Shown one piece after another: positions 39,519 to 47,793 of a stretch of DNA of 64,000 nt. Position numbers and translations under genes: made by a program. Each line of letters opens with the position of its first letter. The first letter of the stretch is position 1. The stretch spans positions 2,619,001 to 2,683,000 of the forward strand of contig CP053915.1 in NCBI GenBank assembly GCA_021496925.1. The letters are read 5' to 3'. Source of the DNA: Acidovorax sp. YS12. Lineage in GTDB: Bacteria > Pseudomonadota > Gammaproteobacteria > Burkholderiales > Burkholderiaceae_C. A model generated the notes under the pieces. It did not search any database. It had not been told where the DNA came from and saw nothing but the letters and a program-made list of their open reading frames with translations.

Positions 39519-41243
39519 CTATGCCAGCGCCCGCGCCAGCACGCCCAGCAGCCCGATGACGGCCAGCCCCAGCAGCGTGGCCACCGTCTGCCAGAACGCC
39601 ACCGGGTCGCGCTCGGCCAGCGGCGGCGCGCGGCGGCGGTGGAAGTCGGGCCCGGGCGCGCGCAGGTCGTGCACGAACTCGGCCGCCGCCTGCTGGCGCC
39701 GGGCGGGCTGCGGGTGCAGGGCCTTGCGCAGCACGGCGTCCAGCCAGGCGGGCAGGTCGGGGCGGTGGTGGGCGAGCGGCACGTAGCGCAGGCGGCGCGG
39801 GTCGTCGCCGGGGCGCAGGCGCGCGGGCTGCAGGCCGTAGGGTAGTTGGCCGGCGAGCATCTGGTAGGCGATGGCGGCGAGCGAGAACAGGTCCGAGCGT
39901 TCGTCGCCGCCCTGGCCGGCGAGGTATTCGGGCGCGGTGTACTGCAGCGTGCCTTCGATGGCCATGGGCCGCGCCTCATCGGCGGCGTACAGGCCGGGCA
40001 CGTGGGCGCTGGCCAGGTCGATGATGCGCGCCGTGCCCTGCGCGTCGATCACCACGTTGGCCGGGCGCAGGTCCTGGTGCAGCATGCCGCGCCGGTGCAG
40101 CGCCTGCAGGCCGCGCGCCACCTGCTCCACGATGGCGCGCACCTCCTCCAGCGCGGGGCGCGGGTGGTCCACCATCCATTGCGCCAGGGTCTGGCCGGGC
40201 ACGTATTCCAGCGCCGCGAACAGGTGGCCGCGCGGGCGCCGGGGCGCGCGGGCGCGCACCACGTGGGGGCTGTCGATGCGGCTGGCCACCCATTCGTCGA
40301 GCAGGAAGCGGTCGAGGAAGGCCGCGTCGTCGTGCGCGCTGGCGGCGGGGGTCTTGAGCACCACGGTCTCGCCGCTGGCGTCGTCGGTGGCCAGGTGCAC
40401 GTGGCTGCGCGCGCCCACGTGCAGCGCGCGCACGATGGTGTAGCCCTCGAAGGCCATGCGCGGCGCCAGGGCGGACGGCAGGCGCAGGCCGTCGCGCGGC
40501 AGCAGGGTGCTCAAGCCGGTTTTCTCGGGCAGCGTGTCGATGCGCAGCAGTTGCACGGTGGCGTCGTCGTCGCTGCCGTGCGCGCGGGCGTGTTCGCACA
40601 GGGCGCGGGCGGCGGCGTCCAGGTCGTCGCCATGCTGGTGCAGCGCGGCGTGCACGGCGGGGGCGTCGATGTGGCCGTGCGCGCCGTCGGTGGCCAGCAG
40701 GTAGAGCGCGCCCGCCTCGGCGGGCCAGCAGCGCGTGTCGATCTCGACGTGCGCGTGCAGGCCCAGCGCGCGCGCCAGGTACGACTGGCCCGCGCCCACG
40801 TGCAGGCGGTGGTCTTCGGTCAGCGGCTCCAGCGCCTGCGGGTGCACGCGGCAGATGCGCGCGTCGCCCACGTGCAGCAGGTGCAGGTCGTGCCCGTGCA
40901 GGATGAGCGCGCTGAAGGCGCAGACATAGCCGCTGTCCTTGTCGAAGCGCGCCGCGCCGCGCTGATTCTGCGCATGCAGCCAGGCGTTGGTGGCGGCCAG
41001 CACCTGCTGCGCGGCGCGGCGCACGGGCCAGGCATCGGGCGTGGCGTAGTAGTCCTCCAGGAAGCCGCGCACCGCCGCGCTGCTGGCCACCTGGCTCACG
41101 CGGCTGGACCCTATGCCGTCGGCCACCGCCAGCGCGATGCCGCGCGCCACGCGCGCGTGGCCGGTGGGCAGCATGGCGCCGTGGAAGTCCTGGTTCGGAC
41201 CGCCGGGCTTGGCCAGGGAGTGCTGGCCCAGCGTGACCTTCAT
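39519..41243 (-). CDS. Fused PP2C phosphatase - Ser/Thr kinase, tail-anchored
   Basis: 574 residues. Residues 1-240 are a PP2C phosphatase with NQDFHGA, ADGIGSSRVSQVAS, HVGDARICR and DDDATVQLL. Residues about 270-520 are a Hanks-type kinase with a VVLKTP lysine, LRPANVVID catalytic loop (HQDLRPAN, Arg where Lys is usual) and IDLAS in place of DFG. A single helix ends the protein (FWQTVATLLGLAVIGLLGV). The ATG overlaps the stop of the FocA/NirC gene (ATGA). Pseudomonads carry a similar phosphatase-kinase within nitrate/nitrite assimilation genes; the target is unknown, the adjacent channel is the obvious candidate. Confidence 0.9.
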   Translation of the reverse strand: MKVTLGQHSLAKPGGPNQDFHGAMLPTGHARVARGIALAVADGIGSSRVSQVASSAAVRGFLEDYYATPDAWPVRRAAQQVLAATNAWLHAQNQRGAARFDKDSGYVCAFSALILHGHDLHLLHVGDARICRVHPQALEPLTEDHRLHVGAGQSYLARALGLHAHVEIDTRCWPAEAGALYLLATDGAHGHIDAPAVHAALHQHGDDLDAAARALCEHARAHGSDDDATVQLLRIDTLPEKTGLSTLLPRDGLRLPSALAPRMAFEGYTIVRALHVGARSHVHLATDDASGETVVLKTPAASAHDDAAFLDRFLLDEWVASRIDSPHVVRARAPRRPRGHLFAALEYVPGQTLAQWMVDHPRPALEEVRAIVEQVARGLQALHRRGMLHQDLRPANVVIDAQGTARIIDLASAHVPGLYAADEARPMAIEGTLQYTAPEYLAGQGGDERSDLFSLAAIAYQMLAGQLPYGLQPARLRPGDDPRRLRYVPLAHHRPDLPAWLDAVLRKALHPQPARRQQAAAEFVHDLRAPGPDFHRRRAPPLAERDPVAFWQTVATLLGLAVIGLLGVLARALA

Positions 41244-42049
41244 GCCGCGCGCTTGGGTGCGGTCTTGTAGTGCGTCGAGTAGAGCGTGGCGCCGACGAAC
41301 GTGAGGCCGCCGACGAGGTTGCCGAGCACGGTGGGAATCTCGTTCCAGATCAGGTAATCCATGATCGTGAAGTTGCCGCCCAGCATCAGCCCCGTGGGGA
41401 ACAGGAACATGTTCACGATGGAGTGCTCGAAGCCCATGTAGAAGAACACCATGATCGGCATCCACATGCCGATGGCCTTGCCCGAGACGCTGGTGGACAT
41501 CATGGCCGCGACCACGCCGGTGGAGACCATCCAGTTGCACATGACGGCGCGCACGAACAGCGTGAGCATGCCCGCCGCGCCGTGCGCCGAGTAGCCCAGC
41601 GTGCGCCCCTCGCCGATGTGGCCGAGCTTCTGGCCGACGAGGTTCGGCGCCTCCGAGAAGCCGAAGGTGAAGATGATGGCCATGAACACCGCCACGGTGA
41701 ACGCGCCGGCGAAGTTGCCCACGAACACCAGCCCCCAGTTGCGCAGCACGCCGGCCGAGGTGGCGCCGGGGCGCTTGTCGATGACGGCCAGCGGCGCCAG
41801 CGTGAACACGCCGGTGAGCAGGTCGAACCCCATCAGGTACAGCAGGATGAAGCCGACCGGGAACAGCACCGCGCCGAGCAGCGGATTGCCGGTGTTGACG
41901 GTGACGGTGACCGCGAAGGCCGCCGCCAGCGCCAGGATGGCGCCGGCCATGTAGGCGCGGATCAGCGTGTCGCGGGTGGACATGAGCAGCTTGGATTCGC
42001 CGGCATCGACCATCCTGGTGACGAATTCGGCGGGGGCGACGTAGGCCAT
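41240..42049 (-). CDS. Formate/nitrite transporter family channel (NirC/FocA)
   Basis: 269 residues, six membrane helices, a pentameric anion channel family. Seen: the N-terminal amphipathic helix and GAGILALAA-like TM1 region, NTGNPLLGAVLFPVGFILLY, VRAVMCNWMV (the slide loop region) and GFEHSIVNMFLFP with the central conserved His. The position after nirBD and the ANTAR gene makes nitrite the likely substrate. GGAG lies about 8 nt before the ATG. The 27 nt before the start follow an intrinsic terminator, so expression needs antitermination (see 42076-42165). Confidence 0.92.
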   Translation of the reverse strand: MAYVAPAEFVTRMVDAGESKLLMSTRDTLIRAYMAGAILALAAAFAVTVTVNTGNPLLGAVLFPVGFILLYLMGFDLLTGVFTLAPLAVIDKRPGATSAGVLRNWGLVFVGNFAGAFTVAVFMAIIFTFGFSEAPNLVGQKLGHIGEGRTLGYSAHGAAGMLTLFVRAVMCNWMVSTGVVAAMMSTSVSGKAIGMWMPIMVFFYMGFEHSIVNMFLFPTGLMLGGNFTIMDYLIWNEIPTVLGNLVGGLTFVGATLYSTHYKTAPKRAA

Positions 42050-42075
42050 GAAGATTCTCCTTGGGTGAGAAAACG

Positions 42076-42165
42076 AAAAAAGGCGTCCCTGCGCACGGCC
42101 CTGCCATGCAGGGGGTGCGAGGGGACGCCTTCATCCCGGAAAACGCGGCCGCCTTGGGCCCCGTT
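42076..42165 (-). promoter_or_regulatory. Putative ANTAR-type attenuator: two hexaloop hairpins and a terminator
   Basis: Read on the minus strand. Hairpin P1 (42165-42142) has stem AACGGGGCC/GGCCGCGTT with one G-G mismatch and the hexaloop CAAGGC. Hairpin P2 (42137-42122) has stem GGGAT/GTCCC and hexaloop GAAGGC. A long terminator (42131-42076) has AAGGCGTCCC pairing with GGGACGCCTT, an inner stem CCCTGC/GCAGGG, and a run of six T. P2 and the terminator share bases 42122-42131 and exclude each other. Located between the ANTAR gene and the channel gene. Confidence 0.7.
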
Positions 42166-42208
42166 GCGAGGGAGAGAGCAGGTTCCGTGCCAGCGTGGTG
42201 CGATGCGC

Positions 42209-42260
42209 GCTATCCAAACAGGAGCTGCTTGCGCTTGCTGGATAAGGGCTGGAGGCCAAA
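42209..42260. repeat. Family A palindromic repeat after the NIT-ANTAR gene
   Basis: GCTATCCAAACAGGAGCTGC, then TTGCGCTTGCTGGATAAGGG and CTGGAGGCCAAAAAC. It is a family A copy in reverse orientation, sitting just before the stop of the NIT-ANTAR gene (42266) and upstream of the attenuator. Confidence 0.65.
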
Positions 42261-42265
42261 AACAC

Positions 42266-43534
42266 TCATATTTCCGCGGGCCGCGCGAACGCGATGTCGG
42301 GCAGCGCCAGCGCGGCCTCGGCCACGTCGAGCAGGCGGCGGTTCTGGTCCATCGAGGTCTTTTGCAGCATGCGGAAGGCGGCTTCCTCGCTGAGGTTCAG
42401 GCGCGCCATCAGCATGCCCTTGGCACGCTCGATCACCTTGCGCTCGGAGAGGGCGCGGCGCGCGGCCTGCAGCTCGGTTTCGGTGCGCGCCAGGCGCTCG
42501 GCCTGGGTTTGCAGCAGCGCGTGCAGCGCGGCGGCCTCGCCGGGTGCATCGGCGGGCGTGCTGCCGGGCGGCTGCGCACGCAGGCGGTGCAGCAGGCCCT
42601 CGGAATCGTGCAGCGCCTGGCGCGCCTCGGCGGCGTGGCGCACGCATTCGGTGCGCAGGTGGCGCACCAGCGCGCACTCGAAGCCGCCCAGCGCCCCGAT
42701 GCGCGCGCTGGCAGCGGCGAACCAGGCCTCGCTGTCGGCGGCGTCCAGCACGGTGCCGGGGCGCGCGGCGCACAGCACGCGGCGCAGGCGCTCCAGGCGC
42801 ACGGCGCCCTCGCCGTGCTGCAGCGCCTCCCAATCGGCGCGCAGCGCGGCGCCGGCGAAGTCGGCGAACACGCGCAGGCCACGCTCCTGCGCGTCGATGA
42901 GGTGCGCCAGGTGCTCCTGCTGCTGGGCGCCGCAGCCGCCCGAAGCGAACAGGTGCGCGCCCGCCGCGCGCTCCTGGCCCGCGGCCTCCTTGGCCTGCAC
43001 CAGGTGCAGCAGCGCCACCAGCGGGCGCAAAACGCTGGGCACGCCGGGCAGCAGGCTGGCGTCGGCCAGGTGCGAGAGCAGCTGCACCAGGCTGGCGATG
43101 CGCGCGGTGTAGGCGGCGATGGCGTCCTGCGCGCTGGTCTGGCGCGCCTGCACGGCGGCGCGCTGCGCGGGCAGCGCCTCCAGCCCCAGCAGCACCCAGG
43201 CCATGCGGCAGAGCATGGGCGCATCGACCTCCGCGTCGGCCTGGGCATTGTCCTCATCGGCCTCGCCCTGCGCGGCCAGCAGCGCGGCCAGGCGCGCCAG
43301 CGCGGGCGCGCCGGCGGCAATGGCATCGAGCCGCTCCTGCGCGAAGCGCTCGCCGCCCGAGGCCAGGTAGACGCTGCTGGCGCCGCGCTCGTGCTGCAGC
43401 GCGTGGATGCACTCGCGCAGCGCGTCCACCAGCGCGATGCGCTCGCCCAGGCGGTGCGCGGCCTGCATCTCCAGCCGCTTGGCGCGCAGCACCAGGCGGC
43501 TGACGGCGCCGGCGGGGGGCGGCACCGTGCTCAT
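42266..43534 (-). CDS. Nitrate/nitrite-sensing NIT-ANTAR antitermination regulator (NasR-like)
   Basis: 422 residues. Residues about 30-290 match the NIT sensor domain (ECIHALQHERGASSVYLASG near the start, then long helices). The C-terminal 60 residues are an ANTAR RNA-binding domain: LSERKVIERAKGMLMARLNL and EEAAFRMLQKTSMDQNRRLL. NasR-type proteins bind hairpins in a leader RNA when nitrate or nitrite is sensed and prevent termination. The ATG overlaps the nirD stop (ATGA). A putative target lies about 100 nt downstream, before the channel gene. Confidence 0.92.
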   Translation of the reverse strand: MSTVPPPAGAVSRLVLRAKRLEMQAAHRLGERIALVDALRECIHALQHERGASSVYLASGGERFAQERLDAIAAGAPALARLAALLAAQGEADEDNAQADAEVDAPMLCRMAWVLLGLEALPAQRAAVQARQTSAQDAIAAYTARIASLVQLLSHLADASLLPGVPSVLRPLVALLHLVQAKEAAGQERAAGAHLFASGGCGAQQQEHLAHLIDAQERGLRVFADFAGAALRADWEALQHGEGAVRLERLRRVLCAARPGTVLDAADSEAWFAAASARIGALGGFECALVRHLRTECVRHAAEARQALHDSEGLLHRLRAQPPGSTPADAPGEAAALHALLQTQAERLARTETELQAARRALSERKVIERAKGMLMARLNLSEEAAFRMLQKTSMDQNRRLLDVAEAALALPDIAFARPAEI

Positions 43535-43869
43535 GCGCGGGCCACAAGCACCCGGCCGCCATCGACGCGCACCGGGTAGGTGCGCACCGACTGCGCGGGC
43601 GCTTCCAGGCATTCGCCGGTGGCCAGGTCGAAATGCTGCTTGTACAGCGGCGAGGCGACCACGGTGCGCCCGCCCAGGCTGCCCACCAGCCCGCGCGCGA
43701 GCACGCTGGCGCCGGACTGGGGGTCGATGTTGTCGATGGCGAAGAAGCCTCCGGTGCCGATGCGGAACACCGCCACGTGGCGGTCCTCGACGCGGGCGCA
43801 CACGCCCGTGTCGGGCACGATGTCGTCGGCCTGGCACACGGTGGTCCAGGGGTGGGTCTTGGCGAGCAT
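43531..43869 (-). CDS. nirD: Nitrite reductase (NADH) small subunit
   Basis: 112 residues with a Rieske-like fold lacking the Cys/His iron-sulfur ligands, as usual for NirD: VCARVEDRHVAVFRIGTGG, then FAIDNIDPQSGASVLARGLV, ending VRTYPVRVDGGRVLV. It is needed with NirB to reduce nitrite to ammonium. 15 nt after nirB. Confidence 0.95.
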   Translation of the reverse strand: MLAKTHPWTTVCQADDIVPDTGVCARVEDRHVAVFRIGTGGFFAIDNIDPQSGASVLARGLVGSLGGRTVVASPLYKQHFDLATGECLEAPAQSVRTYPVRVDGGRVLVARA

Positions 43870-43884
43870 GGGGTGGTTCTCCTG

Positions 43885-46392
43885 TCAGGCGGGGATTTCA
43901 TCGGCGCGCGCGGGGCGCTTCTGGCCGCGCTCGGGCACGAAGACGATGTGTTCGTCGGGCGCGTCGCTGTTGACGAAGCTCCTGAAGCGCTGGCGCACGG
44001 CGGGCGTGGTGACGGCGGTCTTCCACTCGCACTGGTAGGTGCCCACCACGTGGCGCATCTGCGCCTCCAGCGCTTCGCCCAGGCCCAGGCTGTCGTTCAC
44101 CACCACGTCCTTCACGTAGTCCAGCCCGCCTTCGAGCGACTCGCGCCAGGTGCTGGTGCGCTGCAGCCGGTCGGCGGTGCGCACGTAGAACATCAGGAAG
44201 CGGTCGATGAGCTGGACCAGGCGCTCCTTCGTCAAGTCGCTGGCGAGCAGCTCGGCGTGGCGCGGCTTCATGCCGCCGTTGCCGCAGACGTAGAGGTTCC
44301 AGCCCTTTTCGGTGGCGATCACGCCCACGTCCTTGCCCTGCGCCTCGGCGCATTCGCGCGTGCAGCCGGAGACGCCGAACTTGATCTTGTGCGGCGCGCG
44401 CAGGCCCTTGTAGCGGTTCTCCAGCTCCACGGCCAGGCCCACGCTGTCCTGCACGCCGTAGCGGCACCAGGTGCTGCCCACGCAGCTCTTCACGGTGCGC
44501 AGGCTCTTGCCGTAGGCGTGGCCGCTCTCGAAGCCGGCGGCGATCAGTTCCTCCCAGATCAGCGGCAGCTGCTCCAGCCGGGCGCCGAACATGTCCACGC
44601 GCGCGCCGCCCGTCACCTTGGTGTACAGGCCGTACTTCTTGGCCACCTGGCCCACGGCAATCAGGCCGTCGGGCGTGACTTCGCCGCCCGGCATGCGCGG
44701 CACGACCGAATAGGTGCCGTCCTTCTGGATGTTGCCGAGGAAGTAGTCGTTGCTGTCCTGCAGCTTGGCGAGCTGCGGCTGCAGCACGAATTCGTTCCAC
44801 ACCGAGGCCAGCACGTTCGCGGCCACGGGCTTGCACACGTCGCAGCCCAGGCCCTGGCCGTGCCTGGCGAGCAGTTCGTCGAAGGTCTTGATGCCGCCCA
44901 CGCGCACCAGGTGAAAGATTTCCTGGCGCGAATGGGCGAAGTGCTCGCACAGGTGGTTGTTCACCGCCAGGCCGCGCTTGCTCATCTCGGCCTTCATCAC
45001 CTGCGTGACCAGCGGCACGCAGCCGCCGCAGGTGGCGCCCGCTTTCGTGCAGGCCTTGATCTCGGCGATGGTGCAGGCGCCTTCGCCCACAGCAGCGCAG
45101 ATGGCGCCCTTGCTCACGTTGTTGCATGAGCAGATTTGCGCCGTATCGGGCAGCGCATCCACGCCCAGGCCGGGCCGGGCCTTGCCGTCGCTGCTGGGCA
45201 GGATGAGGAATTCGGGCTCCTCGGGCAGCGCGATGCCGTTCAGCGCCATCTGCAGCAGCGTGCCGTATTCGTCGGCGTTGCCCACCAGCACGGCGCCCAG
45301 CAGGCGCTTGCCGTCCTCGCTCACCACGATCTTCTTGTAGATCTGCTTGCGTTCGTCGATGTACTGGTAGCTGCGGCAGTGCGGCGTCTTGCCCTGCGCG
45401 TCGCCGATGCTGGCCACGTCCACGCCCATGAGTTTCAGCTTGGTGCTCATGTCGGCACCGGCGAAGCTGGCCTGCGCATCCCCGGCGATGTGCCGCGCCG
45501 CCACGCGCGCCATCTCGTAGCCGGGCGCGACCAGGCCGTAGAGCTGCTCGTTCCACGACGCGCATTCGCCGATGGCGTAGACGTTGCGGTCGCTGGTGCG
45601 GCAATGGTCGTCGATGGCCGCGCCGCCGCGCGGGCCGGTGGCCAGCGCGCACTGGCGGATCAGGTCGTCGCGCGGGCGGATGCCGGCGGAGAAGACGATC
45701 ATGTCCGTCTCCAGCCAAGTGCCGTCGGCGAACACCATGCGGTGGCGCGCCGTGGCGCCGTCGGTGATCTCCACCGTGTTGCGGCCCGTGTGCACGTGCA
45801 CGCCCAGCGCCTCGATCTTGGCGCGCAGCACGCGCCCGCCGCCTTCGTCCACCTGCACCGCCATCAGGCGCGGGGCGAATTCGACCACGTGCGTCGTGAG
45901 CCCCATGTCGCGCAGCGCCTTGGCACATTCCAGCCCCAAGAGGCCCCCGCCCACCACCACGCCGCTTCTCGATTTGGCGCCCGCCGCCGTCATGGCCTCC
46001 AGGTCCTCGATGGTGCGGTAGGTGAAGCAGTACGGCCGCTCGCGCCCCGGCACCGGCGGCACGAAGGGGACGGAGCCCGTGGCCAGCACCAGCTTGTCGT
46101 AGGGCAGCACCTCGCCGTCGGCGGTGGTGACGGTGTTCTTGCGCCGCTCCACGGCCACGGCGCGCGCGGCCAGGCGCAGCGAGAAGCCGGTCTTGTCGAA
46201 GAAGCCGGGCGGCACCAGCGAGAGGTCGTCCGCCGTCTTGCCGGCGAAGAATTCGGACAGGTGCACCCGGTCGTAGGCCGGGCGCGGCTCCTCGCACAGC
46301 ACGGTGACCTGCGCGCCCGCGATCTTGCGTTCATCGAGCTGTTCGAGAAACTGGTGGCCCACCATGCCATGGCCGATCACGACGATTTTCAT
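43885..46392 (-). CDS. nirB: Assimilatory nitrite reductase (NADH) large subunit
   Basis: 835 residues. Domains in order: FAD/NAD(P) oxidoreductase (IVVIGHGMVGHQFLEQL at the N-terminus; VVVGGGLLGLECAKAL near 147); a BFD-like [2Fe-2S] domain (ICSCNNVSKGAICAAV and GATCGGCVPL, about 420-470); sulfite/nitrite reductase domains with siroheme-4Fe4S ligands in CVGSTWCRYG and GVSGCTRECAEAQGKD (about 630-680). The ATG at 46392 has AGGAG 8 nt upstream; an upstream ATG (46410) lacks one. A sigma-54 promoter and an NtrC site precede the gene. It reduces nitrite to ammonium for assimilation. Confidence 0.96.
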   Translation of the reverse strand: MKIVVIGHGMVGHQFLEQLDERKIAGAQVTVLCEEPRPAYDRVHLSEFFAGKTADDLSLVPPGFFDKTGFSLRLAARAVAVERRKNTVTTADGEVLPYDKLVLATGSVPFVPPVPGRERPYCFTYRTIEDLEAMTAAGAKSRSGVVVGGGLLGLECAKALRDMGLTTHVVEFAPRLMAVQVDEGGGRVLRAKIEALGVHVHTGRNTVEITDGATARHRMVFADGTWLETDMIVFSAGIRPRDDLIRQCALATGPRGGAAIDDHCRTSDRNVYAIGECASWNEQLYGLVAPGYEMARVAARHIAGDAQASFAGADMSTKLKLMGVDVASIGDAQGKTPHCRSYQYIDERKQIYKKIVVSEDGKRLLGAVLVGNADEYGTLLQMALNGIALPEEPEFLILPSSDGKARPGLGVDALPDTAQICSCNNVSKGAICAAVGEGACTIAEIKACTKAGATCGGCVPLVTQVMKAEMSKRGLAVNNHLCEHFAHSRQEIFHLVRVGGIKTFDELLARHGQGLGCDVCKPVAANVLASVWNEFVLQPQLAKLQDSNDYFLGNIQKDGTYSVVPRMPGGEVTPDGLIAVGQVAKKYGLYTKVTGGARVDMFGARLEQLPLIWEELIAAGFESGHAYGKSLRTVKSCVGSTWCRYGVQDSVGLAVELENRYKGLRAPHKIKFGVSGCTRECAEAQGKDVGVIATEKGWNLYVCGNGGMKPRHAELLASDLTKERLVQLIDRFLMFYVRTADRLQRTSTWRESLEGGLDYVKDVVVNDSLGLGEALEAQMRHVVGTYQCEWKTAVTTPAVRQRFRSFVNSDAPDEHIVFVPERGQKRPARADEIPA

Positions 46393-46530
46393 GTCTAACT
46401 CCTGCTGCATCAGTTGGGATCAACCGGGCCGCCAGGGATGCCATGCATCCCGCAGCCCGTTCGTCCGCCGTCGTTAGCGGAGTTGCCACCTGCCCGGCCA
46501 CGCTACCGGCCAGATGGCATGGCAGAGCTC

Positions 46531-46546
46531 AGCAAATGCCATGCCA
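46531..46546 (-). promoter_or_regulatory. Sigma-54 promoter upstream of nirB
   Basis: On the minus strand TGGCATG-GCAT-TTGCT; the -24 GG and -12 GC dinucleotides are separated by exactly 10 bases and only one base differs from the consensus TGGCACG-N4-TTGCW. It would start transcription near 46520, giving nirB a leader of about 130 nt. Confidence 0.8.
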
Positions 46547-46552
46547 GCGTGC

Positions 46553-46569
46553 CGCACCATTTTGGTGCG
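46553..46569. promoter_or_regulatory. NtrC binding site
   Basis: CGCACCATTTTGGTGCG is a perfect 17-bp palindrome matching the NtrC half-sites GCACCA-N5-TGGTGC in form, seven bases upstream of the sigma-54 element. It lies in the nirB-queA divergent region (46393-46615). The closeness to -24 is unusual for an enhancer and could allow both activation and repression. Confidence 0.72.
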
Positions 46570-46615
46570 TGCGCAATTTGCGAGAATTCGGGGCTTTTTT
46601 CCGGCCCCGCCCCGC

Positions 46616-47704
46616 ATGCACACCCTCAGCGACTTCGACTTCGTGCTGCCCGAGCAGCTCATCGCCCAGCACCCCGCGCCCGAGCGCAGCGGCTCGCGCC
46701 TGCTGGACGGGCGCGCGCCCACGCCGGTGGACCGCGTCTTCCGCGAACTGCCCGCGCAGTTGGCGCCCGGCGACCTGCTGGTGTTCAACGACACGCGCGT
46801 GCTCAAGGCGCGCGTGTTCGGCGAAAAGGCCAGCGGCGGCAAGCTGGAGCTGCTCATCGAGCGCGTGCTCACAGGCAATGAGGTCGTGGCGCACATGAAG
46901 GTCAGCAAGAAGCCGCTGCCCGGCGCCACCGTGCACATGGCGGGCGGCGCGGCGGCAGGCGGCTTCGACGCCACGCTGCTGGCGCGCTGGCCCGACGCCG
47001 ACGGCCCGCTGTTCCGCTTCGCCCTGCGCGGCCCGGCCGGCGAGACGCCGTGGGAACTGATGGAGCGCCACGGCCACCTGCCGCTGCCGCCCTACATCGA
47101 ACGGCAGCAGAACGCCGCCCACGATCCCGACGAAGCCGAGGACAGCGAGCGCTACCAGACCGTCTTCGCCCGCGCGCCCGGCGCCGTGGCCGCGCCCACG
47201 GCGGCGCTGCACTTCGACGAAGCGGTGCTCGCCGCGCTGGCCGCGCGCGGCGTGGAGCGCGCCAGCGTGACGCTGCACGTCGGCGCCGGCACCTTCCAGC
47301 CCGTCAAGACCGAGAACCTGGCCGAGCACCGCATGCACAGCGAGTGGTACGAGGTGCCGCCGGCCACGCTGGCGGCGCTGGAGCGCTGCCGCCTGCGCGG
47401 CGGCCGCGTGGTGGCCGTGGGCACCACCACGGTGCGCACGCTCGAATCCTGGGCCCGCAGCGGCCAGACCACGGGCGAGACCGACATCTTCATCACGCCG
47501 GGCTTTCGCTTCCAGGTGGTGGAGCTGCTCATCACCAACTTCCACCTGCCCAAGAGCACGCTGATGATGCTGGTGAGCGCCTTCGCCGGGTACGCGCACA
47601 CCATGGGGCTGTACCGCCACGCCATCGCCCAGGGCTACCGCTTCTTCAGCTACGGCGACGCGATGCTGCTGCAGCGCGCCGCGCCCGCCGCCCCAGCGGA
47701 CTGA
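46616..47704 (+). CDS. queA: tRNA preQ1 S-adenosylmethionine ribosyltransferase-isomerase
   Basis: 362 residues. Transfers ribose from SAM to preQ1-tRNA to make epoxyqueuosine. Seen: FDFVLPEQLIAQHPAPERSG, LLVFNDTRVLKARVFG, ERYQTVFARAPGAVAAPTAA, SVTLHVGAGTFQPVKTENL and the C-terminal FHLPKSTLMMLVSAFAG. Length is typical. Divergent from nirB; no tgt gene is adjacent in the window. Confidence 0.96.
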   Translation: MHTLSDFDFVLPEQLIAQHPAPERSGSRLLDGRAPTPVDRVFRELPAQLAPGDLLVFNDTRVLKARVFGEKASGGKLELLIERVLTGNEVVAHMKVSKKPLPGATVHMAGGAAAGGFDATLLARWPDADGPLFRFALRGPAGETPWELMERHGHLPLPPYIERQQNAAHDPDEAEDSERYQTVFARAPGAVAAPTAALHFDEAVLAALAARGVERASVTLHVGAGTFQPVKTENLAEHRMHSEWYEVPPATLAALERCRLRGGRVVAVGTTTVRTLESWARSGQTTGETDIFITPGFRFQVVELLITNFHLPKSTLMMLVSAFAGYAHTMGLYRHAIAQGYRFFSYGDAMLLQRAAPAAPAD

Positions 47705-47793
47705 GCGGGGCCGTTTTCGAGCGTTTGCCCTAGGCGCCCGGCGCGGGCGCTGTGGCACAGTGCCGGCACCCTTCTCCACCCCGCCGCGCCGCC

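Noticed and set aside
43531..43869. Rieske [2Fe-2S] ferredoxin instead of NirD
   Set aside because: The Cys-His ligand pairs of a Rieske cluster are missing, and the gene directly follows nirB, so NirD fits.
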